Shown here: positions 39,657 through 48,882 of the stretch, one piece after another | How the letters are laid out: every line of letters starts with the position of its first letter | How positions within the stretch are numbered: the stretch's first letter is position 1 | NCBI GenBank assembly: GCA_035523875.1 | Contig: DATKPY010000040.1 | Span: forward strand, 119,849 to 183,848 | Direction: 5' to 3' | DNA length: 64,000 nt | Source: JASHUC01 sp035523875 | Lineage (GTDB): Bacteria; Pseudomonadota; Gammaproteobacteria; Steroidobacterales; Steroidobacteraceae | Program-made: the position numbers and the translations under genes | The notes under the pieces: model-generated | Database searches by the model: none | What the model was told of the DNA's origin: nothing | The model's input: only the letters and a program-made list of their open reading frames with translations

Positions 39657-41129
39657 ATGCAACTTAGAGCGACGACACTGGCGCTGTCCGCCGGCGGGCT
39701 GTTCGCCTGCGGCGTGGCGGCCGGTTGGTTGGCGCCGACCCTGATGAACACCGCGACTGCGGCGGCGATGGAGACGACGCGCGCTCCCTCGACGCCGCCG
39801 GCCCCGGTCGCGCTCGGCTCGGCGCCCGATTGGGCTGCGATCGTGACCGAGAATCGTGCGGCGGTGGTGAGCATCACGAGCCGCAGCGTCGAGCAGGAGC
39901 AGCAGCCGGACATGAACGGCATGTTCGGCAACAACTCGCCGTTCGACGGCGATCCGTTCTTCAAATTCTTCCAGGAGATTCCGACACCGCGCAACGTACC
40001 GGTGCAAAGCCTCGGCTCGGGCTTCCTGGTGCGCTCGGACGGCATCATTCTCACGAACGCTCACGTCGTGCGCGATGCGACGCACGTGACCGTAAAGCTC
40101 TCCGACAATCGCGAGTACCGCGCCAAGGTGATAGGGCTCGACACCGCAACCGACGTGGCGGTGCTCAAGATCGATGCGCACAACCTCCCGACCGTGCGGA
40201 TCGGCGACTCCGGAAAGCTGCGGGTCGGGAATTACGTGCTCGCGCTCGGGGCGCCGTACGGGCTCGAGGAGAGCGCCACCGCGGGCATCGTGAGCGCGAT
40301 CGGACGCTCGCTCGGGGACAACTCCTACGTGCCGTTCATCCAGACGGACGTGGCGGTAAATCCGGGCAACTCCGGCGGCCCATTGTTCAATGAGCACGGC
40401 GGCGTCGTGGGGATCAACTCGCAGATCTACAGCAACACCGGGGGCTTCGAGGGCATCTCCTTCGCCATCCCGATCAGCGTCGTGATGCACGATGAGCAGG
40501 AGATCCTCAAGAACGGCAAAGTCGAGCACGCACGGCTTGGCGTGTTGGTGCAGCCCGTGAATCAGGCGCTCGCCGGGTCGTTCGGCCTCAACGCGCCGCA
40601 GGGCGCCCTGGTCTCCAAGGTCGAGCCGGACAGCGCCGCCTCGCGCGCCGGCCTTCGCGCAGGCGATGTGATCCTCAGGCTCGACGGGAATGCGGTGCGG
40701 GACAACGCTTCGCTCGCAGCTCAGATCGGCATGCTCGATCCGGGCTCGCACGCGACGCTCGAGGTGTGGCGCAACGGCAAGCCGCTCACGATCGACGTGA
40801 CGCTCGGCAATGCGGCAAACCCCACCGAGCTCGCAAGCACGAGCGAGGGGTCCGGGCACGCGAAGCTCGGGCTCGCCGTGCGCCCACTCACCCCCGAGGA
40901 GCGCGCGCAGGCCGGCGTACCGGAAGGGCTGCTGGTGGAGAGCTCGAGCGGACCGGCCGCCGATGCGGGCATCGAGCCCGGCGACATCGTGCTCTCGGCC
41001 GACGGCAAGCCGCTCGACAGTGTCCAGCAGCTCCAGCGCATCGTGCGCGACAGCGAGAAGAAGAACGCGATTGCGCTCCTCATCCAGCACGGCGATGAGC
41101 GGATCTTCGTGCCGGTGCAGCTCGGCTGA
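39657..41129 (+). CDS. degP: Periplasmic serine protease, DegP/DegQ-like
   Basis: A 490-residue Do-family protease with an N-terminal signal or anchor (about 1-37). The catalytic triad is His136 (LTNAHVV), Asp166 (TATDVAVLKID) and Ser239 (NPGNSGGPLF). Two PDZ domains follow (about 270-370 and 385-485). It degrades or refolds misfolded envelope proteins. ATG 39657 has a strong AGGAGAAAGG ribosome site. It lies 75 bp after the QseC-like kinase and behind a CTTAAG-N5-CTTAAG box, so it is likely a target of that two-component system. Confidence 0.95.
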   Translation: MQLRATTLALSAGGLFACGVAAGWLAPTLMNTATAAAMETTRAPSTPPAPVALGSAPDWAAIVTENRAAVVSITSRSVEQEQQPDMNGMFGNNSPFDGDPFFKFFQEIPTPRNVPVQSLGSGFLVRSDGIILTNAHVVRDATHVTVKLSDNREYRAKVIGLDTATDVAVLKIDAHNLPTVRIGDSGKLRVGNYVLALGAPYGLEESATAGIVSAIGRSLGDNSYVPFIQTDVAVNPGNSGGPLFNEHGGVVGINSQIYSNTGGFEGISFAIPISVVMHDEQEILKNGKVEHARLGVLVQPVNQALAGSFGLNAPQGALVSKVEPDSAASRAGLRAGDVILRLDGNAVRDNASLAAQIGMLDPGSHATLEVWRNGKPLTIDVTLGNAANPTELASTSEGSGHAKLGLAVRPLTPEERAQAGVPEGLLVESSSGPAADAGIEPGDIVLSADGKPLDSVQQLQRIVRDSEKKNAIALLIQHGDERIFVPVQLG

Positions 41130-41151
41130 TTCTCGGGTCCCGTCCTCGCCA

Positions 41152-41188
41152 CTCGCCCCCTTCTCCCCGCGAGGGAGAGGGGGGCGAG
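41152..41188. terminator. Strong palindromic hairpin between converging genes
   Basis: A 16-bp stem (41152-41167 with 41173-41188; one G-T pair) and a 5-base loop CGCGA. The arms CTCGCCCCCTTCTCCC and GGGAGAGGGGGGCGAG are of the CCCTCTCCC-type palindrome scattered between genes in many G+C-rich Proteobacteria. It lies between the degP stop and the last codon of the PQQ dehydrogenase gene and may act as a bidirectional terminator. There is no U-tract, so a REP-like element is the alternative. Confidence 0.6.
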
Positions 41189-41189
41189 C

Positions 41190-43085
41190 TCACTTCAGGC
41201 CGAAGGCGAGCAGCACGTTGCCCGGAATGCCGACGATCCCGCCATTGCCCGAGTTGACGTAGAGCATTCCACCCGCGACGATCGGACCCGGTCCGTCGAT
41301 GCCACCGCCGTGCGCGTGCACCCCGTTCACGGTCTTGAACGGCCGGTTGGTGTCGAACATCCACAACAGCGACCCGTCGCGCGTCGAATAGGCGCGCACG
41401 CCCCCGTCGAGCGCCCCACTCAACACCGCGCCCGGAATCGCCGTCAGTGCGCCGCCCTGTCCGACGCTGCAGCCGAGGTGTGCGCCGCAGAGCGCCTTCG
41501 GCGGCGGATCGCGCCAGAGCCGCGCGCCATCGGCGAGCCGCACAGCGTGCACGCCCCCGGGCGTGAGCGTGAGCACGTCGCCCACGCCGAAGAAGACTCT
41601 CGAGCCCTCGATCGCCCCGCCCCACTGCCCGCCGAGGCCGCTGCCGTGCCCGAACCGATAGCGCCACAGGATCCGTCCACCCGCATCCGGATCGAGCGCG
41701 AAGGCGAGGCCGGATTTCTGCGGCAGCACGATGAGCTCGCGCGCTCCGATGCGCGCGAGCGCCGGTGAGGCGGAGAAGTCGAAGTCGGGCCCGAGCGTCG
41801 GCGGACAGGTGGGATTGTCCGGGTTGTGCGCCTCGCAGCCCATCACCCAGATGTCCCCCGCCAGCACCTGGCGCGCCCAGCGCAGGGCACCGGTGCGCAG
41901 ATCGAGCGCCAGTACGGCATCGGTGGTGGGCTGTGCGGGCTCGGCGTAGCCGTTGCCGGTCGCGACGTATACGAGCCCGCGCCGCGCATCGACCGTCGGA
42001 GCGGACCAGATGCCGCCGCCGGCCGGGCCGTAGAGCGCGACGCCGTCCTTGCTCCTGCCGCGCAGCCGGTTTTCCCCGACCGTGTACGTCTTCCACAGGA
42101 TAGCCCCGGTGCTCGCATCGAGTGCGGTGACATTGCCGCGGAACGTACAGCAGGCGTAGTCGCCGCGTGCCGCGCGGCCCTCCTCGCCGATTCCCTGCAC
42201 GGGCACGAATACCCGGCCGCCGTATACCGTGGGTGATCCGGTGATCGAGGCGGACGGCTGCGAGTCGACTTGGCGCATCCACACGAGCCGCCCGGTCTCG
42301 GCATCGACCGCGTAGGTGTTGGTCTTGCGGTCTGCGAAGTACACGGCGTAGCGGGTGGCGCGAGTCGCGCTCGTGTAGCGGGCGACGGAGAGCGCCGCTC
42401 CGATCCCCGCGCGCGCCTTGAAGCTCCAGTACGTACAGCCGCGTCGCGCATCGAGCGCATGCACCTCGCCGTTATCACTCGCGACGAACAGCCGCCCCGA
42501 GGCCACCGCCGGCTGCGAGCGCACCGAGGCGACGTTCACGAAGCCGAACGCCCATTCGAGCTTCAAGTGCGGCAAGTCGCGCGCGGTGAGACCGCCGCGC
42601 GCCCGCGACTGAAAACGCGTGTTCTCGACCCCGTTGCCCCAGCCGTTCCAGCCCGGACCGCGCTCGGGATCCGCGAACGGTGGCTCGTCCGGGCAAGCCT
42701 TCCCGGACTCGATCGCCGGATCGAGCGGACGCGCGGTTGAGAAGCTGCGCCCGCTCGCATACTCGGCGACGGCGCGGCGCTCCGCATCGCTCAAGAGGGC
42801 CCCCTGCGCCTGCATCTTGCCGTTGGTGAGCGCATTGAGGATTGCCTCGGGCGGGTAGGTATGCAGCATCTCGCGAGGCACGGCGTGCGCGCCGAGGCCC
42901 ACGCCGCCGAGTGGATTGACTCCGGCTGCCGGACCGAGCTGCGCGAGCCCGAGGTGACAGGCCGCACACACCCGGCGGAAGACCGCCTCGCCGTCGACGG
43001 TCGGCTTGGCAACCGCGAAGCGGGCGCTGAGCGGTGAGCTCATGAGGATGAGCGCGGCATATACGGCACGAGATCTCGAGTGCAT
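41190..43085 (-). CDS. Cytochrome c-fused PQQ-type beta-propeller dehydrogenase
   Basis: A 631-residue exported protein. ATG 43085 opens a signal peptide. A c-type haem domain with Cys40-x-x-Cys43-His44 (RRVCAACHLGL) comes first, then an eight-bladed PQQ-like propeller (GRLFVASDNGEVHALDARRG, GNVTALDASTGAILWKTYTV, YVATGNGYAEPAQPTTDAVLALDLRTGALRW). The order, cytochrome at the N-terminus and propeller at the C-terminus, is that of polyvinyl-alcohol dehydrogenase (cytochrome) relatives. It probably oxidises an alcohol in the periplasm and passes electrons to its haem. The substrate is unknown. Confidence 0.87.
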   Translation of the reverse strand: MHSRSRAVYAALILMSSPLSARFAVAKPTVDGEAVFRRVCAACHLGLAQLGPAAGVNPLGGVGLGAHAVPREMLHTYPPEAILNALTNGKMQAQGALLSDAERRAVAEYASGRSFSTARPLDPAIESGKACPDEPPFADPERGPGWNGWGNGVENTRFQSRARGGLTARDLPHLKLEWAFGFVNVASVRSQPAVASGRLFVASDNGEVHALDARRGCTYWSFKARAGIGAALSVARYTSATRATRYAVYFADRKTNTYAVDAETGRLVWMRQVDSQPSASITGSPTVYGGRVFVPVQGIGEEGRAARGDYACCTFRGNVTALDASTGAILWKTYTVGENRLRGRSKDGVALYGPAGGGIWSAPTVDARRGLVYVATGNGYAEPAQPTTDAVLALDLRTGALRWARQVLAGDIWVMGCEAHNPDNPTCPPTLGPDFDFSASPALARIGARELIVLPQKSGLAFALDPDAGGRILWRYRFGHGSGLGGQWGGAIEGSRVFFGVGDVLTLTPGGVHAVRLADGARLWRDPPPKALCGAHLGCSVGQGGALTAIPGAVLSGALDGGVRAYSTRDGSLLWMFDTNRPFKTVNGVHAHGGGIDGPGPIVAGGMLYVNSGNGGIVGIPGNVLLAFGLK

Positions 43086-43252
43086 CGGTCCATCCGGTCG
43101 TGAGCGCGGTGCGCCCCTGCTGGGGCGCAAGTATAGGCGACCTCTCGGCCGCTTCGGTCGCACGTCGACGCGAGAGGATTTAAGCTCGCTCACCCGTTCG
43201 GGCCTGTCCCGAACTCATTGCACGCATCGCCCAACCCGGCCGAGGAGGCGTC

Positions 43253-43831
43253 ATGGCCAAGAAGATTCTGCTGCTCGCGGGAGATTTCGTGGAGGACTAC
43301 GAAACGATGGTGCCGTTCCAGGCGCTCACGATGGTCGGCCACACGGTCGACGCCGTCTGTCCGGGAAAGAAAGCCGGAGAGTACGTTCTCACCGCGATTC
43401 ACGACTTCGAGGGCGCGCAGACCTACTCCGAGAAGCCGGGCCATCGCTTCACGCTGAATGCGACCTTCGATGAGGTGAACCCCGCGCAGTACGACGCGCT
43501 CGTGATTCCCGGCGGGCGTGCCCCGGAGTACCTGCGGTTGAACGAGCGCGTGCTCGAGCTCGTGCGGCACTTCGCTCGAGCGGCCAAGCCGATCGCGGCC
43601 ATCTGCCACGGCGCGCAGATCCTCGCCGCTGCCGGGGTAATCCGCGGGAAGCGCGTCTCCGCGTATCCCGCGTGCGCTCCCGAAGTGCGGCTCGCAGGCG
43701 GCGACTACGCGGAGATCGGGCTCGACCAGGCGGTAACGGACGGCTCGCTCGTCACTGCGCCCGCATGGCCCGCGCATCCCGCGTGGCTCGCCCAATTCCT
43801 CGAGGCGCTCGGGACGCGTGTGAGCGCGTAG
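43253..43831 (+). CDS. DJ-1/PfpI family protein
   Basis: A 192-residue class I glutamine amidotransferase-like protein. The nucleophile Cys118 sits in the elbow AAICHGAQILAAAGV; the N-terminal acidic cluster GDFVEDYE contributes the partner Glu. The segment YDALVIPGGRAPEYLR is typical of PfpI/YhbO-like members. Proposed activities in the family include general stress protection and glyoxalase or deglycase chemistry. The gene is divergent from the dehydrogenase gene and converges on the M23 gene. Confidence 0.9.
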   Translation: MAKKILLLAGDFVEDYETMVPFQALTMVGHTVDAVCPGKKAGEYVLTAIHDFEGAQTYSEKPGHRFTLNATFDEVNPAQYDALVIPGGRAPEYLRLNERVLELVRHFARAAKPIAAICHGAQILAAAGVIRGKRVSAYPACAPEVRLAGGDYAEIGLDQAVTDGSLVTAPAWPAHPAWLAQFLEALGTRVSA

Positions 43832-43859
43832 CTCGCCGGGCGTGCTCGCGCGGCGAGCT
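43830..43859. terminator. Hairpin between converging genes
   Basis: AGCTCGCCG (43830-43838) and its exact complement CGGCGAGCT (43851-43859) form a 9-bp stem with a 12-base loop, starting at the stop codon of the DJ-1/PfpI gene and 21 bp before the end of the M23 gene. No U-tract follows. It is a possible bidirectional terminator. Confidence 0.4.
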
Positions 43860-43879
43860 TCGAGCGCCGCTCAACGCGC

Positions 43880-45283
43880 TCAGTGGGGCGTCGAGCTCGC
43901 CGGCACCACGTCAGTAGCGGCGGCCGCTTCGCGCAGCTTCCGGTCGATCCGGTCCGCGACCCATTTTGCGCTCCACCAGTCGACGGGCGTGACCGCGTTG
44001 CCGCCGAGCAGCATCGTGAAGTGCAGGTGATCGCCGCCGGCGAGTCCCGTTGATCCGGTATGGCCGATGACCGCGCCCTCCTCGACCAGATCGCCCACCT
44101 TCACGGAGATCGATGAGAGATGCCCGTAGAGCGACATCAGGCCCATGCCGTGGTCGATCACGATGCAGTTGCCGAAGATGTCGAGCCAGCCGGCGTGCAC
44201 GACCCGACCGCGATTGGCCGCGTGCACCGGGGCGCCCGCGATGGAGGCGAGGTCGTAGCCGAGATGCACTTCTTTGTCGATCACCTCGCCCTTGTAGACG
44301 TAGGTGCGCTGGTCGGCGAAACCAGCCTCCACGGCGCTGTCGACCAGCTGCTTGAACGGTCCGTGCCAGAGAATTTGCGGCGAGGTCTCACGCGCGAGCG
44401 CTATGAGCTTGTCGGTGTCCGCGCGGCGCAGATCGCGGTTGATGCTGACGAACGATGCGAGCAGATTCGAGGGATCGGCGACGTGGAAATCCGGCGTGTT
44501 CTGCAGGATCGGCGGCACGACCTTGGCGAGGAAGCGATCATCGATGTTGATGCGGCTCTCGCGGAAGCGCTTGGGGAAGACGCGGTAGTCGAACGTGGCT
44601 GTCGACTCGTTCCCCACGTCGTCGCGCGCATAGAGGCTAATCGGGGTGTTCGGGTCCTGATTCCACAGGAGCGCGAAGAACGCGATCTTCAGTCCCGGAT
44701 CGGCGTGGGCGATTCCGGCGCCTGAAGCGGGAAATCCCGGATACTCGTACTTGCCCACGCGGACTCCGGAGGCGACATCCGCAGGCGTGACGCGATAGAT
44801 CACCATCTCCGAGCCGCCCTGGTTGATGTAGTGCAGGGTCGACACGACGGCGAGGATCGGCGGATTGAGGCGCACCTGAAGTTGCCGGGAGGCGCTCGCA
44901 CGCACCGCGCGCAGCCCGAACAGGACGGGACGCGCCGCCGTGACGAGAATCTCTGCCGTGCCTTCCGCGAGCTGCGGGAACTCATGCTTGCCGATCGGTG
45001 CCGTCAGGCGCACGCGGTCCGGGCCGTCGTGCACGAGCCGCGAGGCATCCGCCCGATCGAGCGTGAACACCGGCGTGCTGGTGGCGCCCTGCCGAAGCAC
45101 GACATCGAGGCTCTCGAGCTTGCCCCCGGGCGTATCGATCACCAGTGAAAGATTGCTCGTCTGGCCGAGCGCCGACTGCGGGCCCGCGATGTCGATCGTG
45201 GGACCGGCCGCACGCCCCGCGGCGTACCAGATCGCACCGGCAATGAGCGCGACCACCACGAGGAATCCAACGAGTTTGCTCAT
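43880..45283 (-). CDS. M23 family metallopeptidase, membrane-anchored
   Basis: A 467-residue protein with one N-terminal membrane helix (LVGFLVVVALIAGAIWYAAG), a long beta-rich periplasmic region and a C-terminal M23/LytM domain (about 330-440). Zinc ligands are His340 and Asp344 (HLGYD) and His421 in GDHLHF, so all residues needed for activity appear present. GHTGSTGLAGG is also typical. It likely cleaves peptidoglycan cross-bridges. The ATG start overlaps the stop of the REC-HPt gene by 4 bp, an unusual pairing of a cell-wall enzyme with a signalling protein. Confidence 0.9.
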   Translation of the reverse strand: MSKLVGFLVVVALIAGAIWYAAGRAAGPTIDIAGPQSALGQTSNLSLVIDTPGGKLESLDVVLRQGATSTPVFTLDRADASRLVHDGPDRVRLTAPIGKHEFPQLAEGTAEILVTAARPVLFGLRAVRASASRQLQVRLNPPILAVVSTLHYINQGGSEMVIYRVTPADVASGVRVGKYEYPGFPASGAGIAHADPGLKIAFFALLWNQDPNTPISLYARDDVGNESTATFDYRVFPKRFRESRINIDDRFLAKVVPPILQNTPDFHVADPSNLLASFVSINRDLRRADTDKLIALARETSPQILWHGPFKQLVDSAVEAGFADQRTYVYKGEVIDKEVHLGYDLASIAGAPVHAANRGRVVHAGWLDIFGNCIVIDHGMGLMSLYGHLSSISVKVGDLVEEGAVIGHTGSTGLAGGDHLHFTMLLGGNAVTPVDWWSAKWVADRIDRKLREAAAATDVVPASSTPH

Positions 45284-46005
45284 GAGCGAAATTGTAGCAT
45301 CGCGATGAGCGCGCGCAGCGGCTCCATGATCGCCCGCTGATCGCGCGCCGTGCTCGCTACCTCCCCCGCGATGCGCTCCACGTGCGCGCACGCGCTCGCA
45401 ATCTCCGGGGCGCCGAGAATCGCGCTGGCGCCGCGCAGCTTGTGAGCGCGCGCCGCTGCCTGCGCGATGAGCGCCGGATACTCCGCTTGAGCTGAGTCGG
45501 CGAGCCGTTCGGTGAGCGCGGCGAGCTGCGCAGCCTCCTCGCTGATGCGCTCACGGAACGCCCGCCGCAGCGATTCCGGCACCGCATCGGTCTCGGATCT
45601 GAGTGCGACATCGTGGCGCCTCGCCGCCGCGATGGCGGCCGGAGCGCCGCACAGTGCGCGCAGCTCGTGAGGCAGGGTGAGTGGATCGAAGGGCTTCGCG
45701 ATCACCGCGAGCGCGCCCAGGCGCTTCAAGTCATCGATCTCTGCGCGAAGCGCGACTGCGGTGAGAAAGACGACCGGTACGTGGGCGAGAGACGGGTGAG
45801 CTTTCAGCTGTGCCAGCGTCGCAGGACCGTCCTGGACCGGCATCATCACGTCGAGCAGGATGAGATCGGGCTCGAAGCGCATCGCCTGCTCGAGCGCCCG
45901 CGAGCTGCTCGTGCAGCTCGCGACCACCGCGTGGCCGTCGTTCGCGAGTGCGAACTCGGCGATTGCGCAGACATCCGGGTCGTCATCGATGACGAGAATC
46001 CGCAT
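45280..46005 (-). CDS. Receiver-HPt response regulator
   Basis: A 241-residue protein. The receiver domain has phospho-acceptor Asp52 in LILLDVMMPVQDG and Lys in AVIAKPFDP. A C-terminal HPt-like domain has candidate His188 in RAHKLRGASAILGA. It has no DNA-binding or enzyme domain, so it probably relays phosphate. It overlaps the diguanylate cyclase gene upstream by 23 bp and the M23 peptidase gene downstream by 4 bp, so the three are likely co-expressed. Confidence 0.88.
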   Translation of the reverse strand: MRILVIDDDPDVCAIAEFALANDGHAVVASCTSSSRALEQAMRFEPDLILLDVMMPVQDGPATLAQLKAHPSLAHVPVVFLTAVALRAEIDDLKRLGALAVIAKPFDPLTLPHELRALCGAPAAIAAARRHDVALRSETDAVPESLRRAFRERISEEAAQLAALTERLADSAQAEYPALIAQAAARAHKLRGASAILGAPEIASACAHVERIAGEVASTARDQRAIMEPLRALIAMLQFRS

Positions 46006-47095
46006 CCGAAACCGCTGTCTCCGCGACGCTCGCCTCGATGATCCGCACGTCCGATTCGAGTCCGAGGTGGCCGGGCTCGCCGCTCTCGTCGTGACCGGTC
46101 ACGCGATCCCGTCCGCGCTCCTTGCTCAGATACAGGCGCCGATCCGCAAGCTGCAGCAGGCGCTCGGCGTGCTCCGCGGCACGACCGCTCAGTCCCTGCC
46201 AGCTAGCGACGCCTGCGCTCACGGTCACGTACACCTCGCCCGCGCTCGTTGCGATGCCCGTCTCGCGGATCACCGCGCAGATTCGCTCGCCCACTTCGCA
46301 TGCGCCTGCGAGGTCGGTCTCCGGCAGTACGACCACGAACTCCTCACCTCCGGCTCGCGCAACCCAGTCGGAGGAGCGCAGGAGCGGCCGCACTCTGCGG
46401 ACGAAGGCCTGCAGGACCTGATCGCCGACACCGTGACCGAAGGAGTCGTTGATCTGTTTGAAATGATCGAGGTCGCACATCAGCAGCCCGACCGAATGAC
46501 CATGACGACCGCAGCGCTCCAACTCCCGCTCGAGGTGTCGCGTCAGATAACGCCGGTTGCGCGCACCCGTCAGTGGATCGGTCGAGGCGAGCCGGCGGTT
46601 GCGTCGCAGGGCGCTGCGAAGCGAGGTCTGGAGCGAGACGATGCGGCGTCCGGCAGCGACTCGTGCGAGCAGCTCCTCGCGCGAGGCGCCCTTCACGACG
46701 TAGTCGTCCGCGCCGCTCTCGAGCGCGCGCACCACGTCCGTGCGCGAGGCACGCACCGTGAGCAGCACGAAATAGAGGTACGCTCCGGCCCCTCGGCTGC
46801 GCAGCTCGCGGCACAACTCGAGCCCGTCCATCTGCGGCATCTGCCAGTCGGCAATCACGATCGCGCACGGGTCGGTCTCGAGGATCGCAAGCGCCTCGGC
46901 ACCGGCACTCGCCGTACGCACTGCATAGCCGGCTGCCTCGAGCCAGGCGGAGACTTGCGCGCGCACGATGTCGTCGTCGTCCACGACGAGGACGCTGCGG
47001 GAGGGGCCGAGCCTCCATCGGTGCGTGACATCTTGTCGGGACGATACGTCCAACGGCGGCTCCAGCTGGGCGGTGTGCAGGCGCTGCGCCGACAC
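45983..47095 (-). CDS. Receiver-GGEEF diguanylate cyclase
   Basis: With the GTG start at 47095 (370 residues; a TTG at 47116 is also possible) the protein has a receiver domain with Asp83 in IVIADWQMPQMDG, a helical linker and a GGDEF domain (about 170-345) with the active-site motif GGEEF at 249-253. An RxxD inhibitory site (RSSD, 240-243) lies five residues before it, as in product-inhibited cyclases. STDPLTGARNRR and CDLDHFKQINDSFGH are intact. It should make c-di-GMP when phosphorylated. The next gene is the REC-HPt regulator. Confidence 0.92.
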   Translation of the reverse strand: MSAQRLHTAQLEPPLDVSSRQDVTHRWRLGPSRSVLVVDDDDIVRAQVSAWLEAAGYAVRTASAGAEALAILETDPCAIVIADWQMPQMDGLELCRELRSRGAGAYLYFVLLTVRASRTDVVRALESGADDYVVKGASREELLARVAAGRRIVSLQTSLRSALRRNRRLASTDPLTGARNRRYLTRHLERELERCGRHGHSVGLLMCDLDHFKQINDSFGHGVGDQVLQAFVRRVRPLLRSSDWVARAGGEEFVVVLPETDLAGACEVGERICAVIRETGIATSAGEVYVTVSAGVASWQGLSGRAAEHAERLLQLADRRLYLSKERGRDRVTGHDESGEPGHLGLESDVRIIEASVAETAVSDADSRHR

Positions 47096-47243
47096 ACCAA
47101 CCGCGAAGTTTAGCAAACTCGCGTGCGGATGGTGGACCCTCCGCGATGGGCTCCCCACGCGCGTGACCTGGAAATGCGCAGTTTTCTGGACCCGCGCGGC
47201 ATCGTTACACTGTCGCGGCGCGGCCCGATGGAGCACGACCTCG

Positions 47244-48242
47244 ATGCGTTACTTGCGGCTCGGAGCGACTGGACTGAAGGTATCCGAGCTCGCGCTCGGC
47301 TGCATGAGCTTCGGCTCGCGTGAGCGCGAGGCGTTTCGCTGGACTCTCGGAGTGGAGGAGAGCCGGCCCTTCTTCCGCCTTGCGCTCGAGTCCGGCATCA
47401 ACTTCTTCGACACCGCGGACGCCTACTCGCGCGGGGCGAGCGAGCGCATCGTGGGCAAGCTCCTCAAGGAGATGGCGCCGCGCGAGGAGGTCGTCATCGC
47501 GACCAAGGTGTTCGCGACCATGGGACCCGGCCCGAACGATCGCGGGCTCTCCCGCAAGCACATCATGGCCTCGATCGACGGCAGCCTCGAGCGGCTCGGA
47601 ACCGATCACATCGATCTCTATCAGATCCACCGCTTCGATGAGGACACGCCGATCGAGGAGACGCTCGGTGCCCTCGAGGACGTGGTACGCGCCGGTAAGG
47701 CGCGCTATATCGGCGCGAGCACGATGTACGCATGGCAATTCGCGCGCATGCTCGCCGCGAGCGAGCGGCACGGCTGGCACTGCTTCGTCTCCATGCAGCT
47801 GCAGTACAGCCCCGTCTATCGCGAGGAGGAGCGCGAGATGATTCCGCTCTGTCTCGCCGAAGGGATCGGGCTTCTCAATTGGTCCCCGCTCGCGGGGGGC
47901 TTTCTCGCGCACGGACGCGCGCGGCCGGAGGACGGCGTAACCGAGCGTGGGCGCACGCCCTCACCCGTGGGCACGCCGCACGATCGGGCAGCGGATCGCG
48001 GGGTGTTCGAGGCGATCTCGTCGATCGCTCGGGAACGCGCAGTCTCGAACGGTCAAATTGCATACGCCTGGTGTCGCAGTAAGCCCGGCCAATTCGTACC
48101 GCTGATCGGGGCGACCAGGCTCAAGCACCTCGAGGAGGCGATCGGCTCGCTCGGAATCACCCTCACCGCCGAGGAGATCGCGGCGATCGAGGCTCCGTAC
48201 GAGCCACGGGCGGTCTTTGGACATCGGGTGAAGCCGCATTGA
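47244..48242 (+). CDS. Aldo/keto reductase
   Basis: A 332-residue TIM-barrel NADPH-dependent reductase of the YajO/Tas-like group. The catalytic tetrad is Asp56, Tyr61 (FFDTADAYSRG), Lys88 (ATKVF) and His129 (YQIHRFD). The cofactor end has LIGATRLKHLEEAIGSL. It reduces aldehydes or ketones, but its natural substrate is unknown. The gene diverges from the cyclase gene and converges on tspO. Confidence 0.93.
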   Translation: MRYLRLGATGLKVSELALGCMSFGSREREAFRWTLGVEESRPFFRLALESGINFFDTADAYSRGASERIVGKLLKEMAPREEVVIATKVFATMGPGPNDRGLSRKHIMASIDGSLERLGTDHIDLYQIHRFDEDTPIEETLGALEDVVRAGKARYIGASTMYAWQFARMLAASERHGWHCFVSMQLQYSPVYREEEREMIPLCLAEGIGLLNWSPLAGGFLAHGRARPEDGVTERGRTPSPVGTPHDRAADRGVFEAISSIARERAVSNGQIAYAWCRSKPGQFVPLIGATRLKHLEEAIGSLGITLTAEEIAAIEAPYEPRAVFGHRVKPH

Positions 48243-48275
48243 TGGGCCACAGCGCGGACCGGCCGGCCGGGCTCC

Positions 48276-48773
48276 TCAGCCGTTCAGCTGCCAGATCGCG
48301 AGGTTGAGCGCGCTCGCGAAGGACACCCACGCGGCAAGCGGCACCATGCACGCGCCCGCGGTGGTATCGAGCCGCCAGAATGTCGCGACCGTGAGGAGGA
48401 TGAAGGCGAGCTGCGGGTAGATGTCGATGAGTCCGAGCATCGGGCTGTGCAGCACGAAGAAGGCCCACGGCCACGCGGCGTTGAGCACGAGCTGAATGAA
48501 GAAATAGACGAGCGCGCGCTCCCGGCCCGGCGCCTCGGCGGGCAGTCGCAGCACGCGCCACAGAGCGACCCCCATCAACAGGAAGAGCGCCGTCCACACC
48601 GGCGCGAACAGCCAGTCGGGCGGAGTGAATGCGGGCTTGGCGAGATCCTCATACCAAGGCGTGAGATTCGGGAAACTCGCCGACTGGCCGAGAATGAATG
48701 CGGACATCACAGCCGCGGCTGCGGCACACGCCGAGAGGAGATTGCGCTGCGGGGACTGAGTCGGGAGTCTCAT
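48276..48773 (-). CDS. tspO: TspO/MBR family tryptophan-rich sensory protein
   Basis: A 165-residue five-helix membrane protein. Hallmarks are PWYEDLAKPAFTPPDWLFAPVWTALFLLMGVALW and a Trp-rich LVLNAAWPWAFF. TspO proteins bind porphyrins and related ligands and affect tetrapyrrole and stress metabolism. The gene is on its own between the aldo/keto reductase and the large STAND gene. Confidence 0.95.
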   Translation of the reverse strand: MRLPTQSPQRNLLSACAAAAAVMSAFILGQSASFPNLTPWYEDLAKPAFTPPDWLFAPVWTALFLLMGVALWRVLRLPAEAPGRERALVYFFIQLVLNAAWPWAFFVLHSPMLGLIDIYPQLAFILLTVATFWRLDTTAGACMVPLAAWVSFASALNLAIWQLNG

Positions 48774-48882
48774 TCGGGCTGATTGTACGTCCACCAACGG
48801 CGCTGGCTCGAACCCCTTTCGCTCGCCGCGTCGCAGTCTCACCCGCATATTCGCGATCTCCCCGGGAACCGGAGACCCGGTA

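Noticed and set aside
38943..41090. 715-codon minus-strand frame opposite the kinase and degP
   Set aside because: Composition artefact of two well-identified plus-strand genes; no recognisable product.
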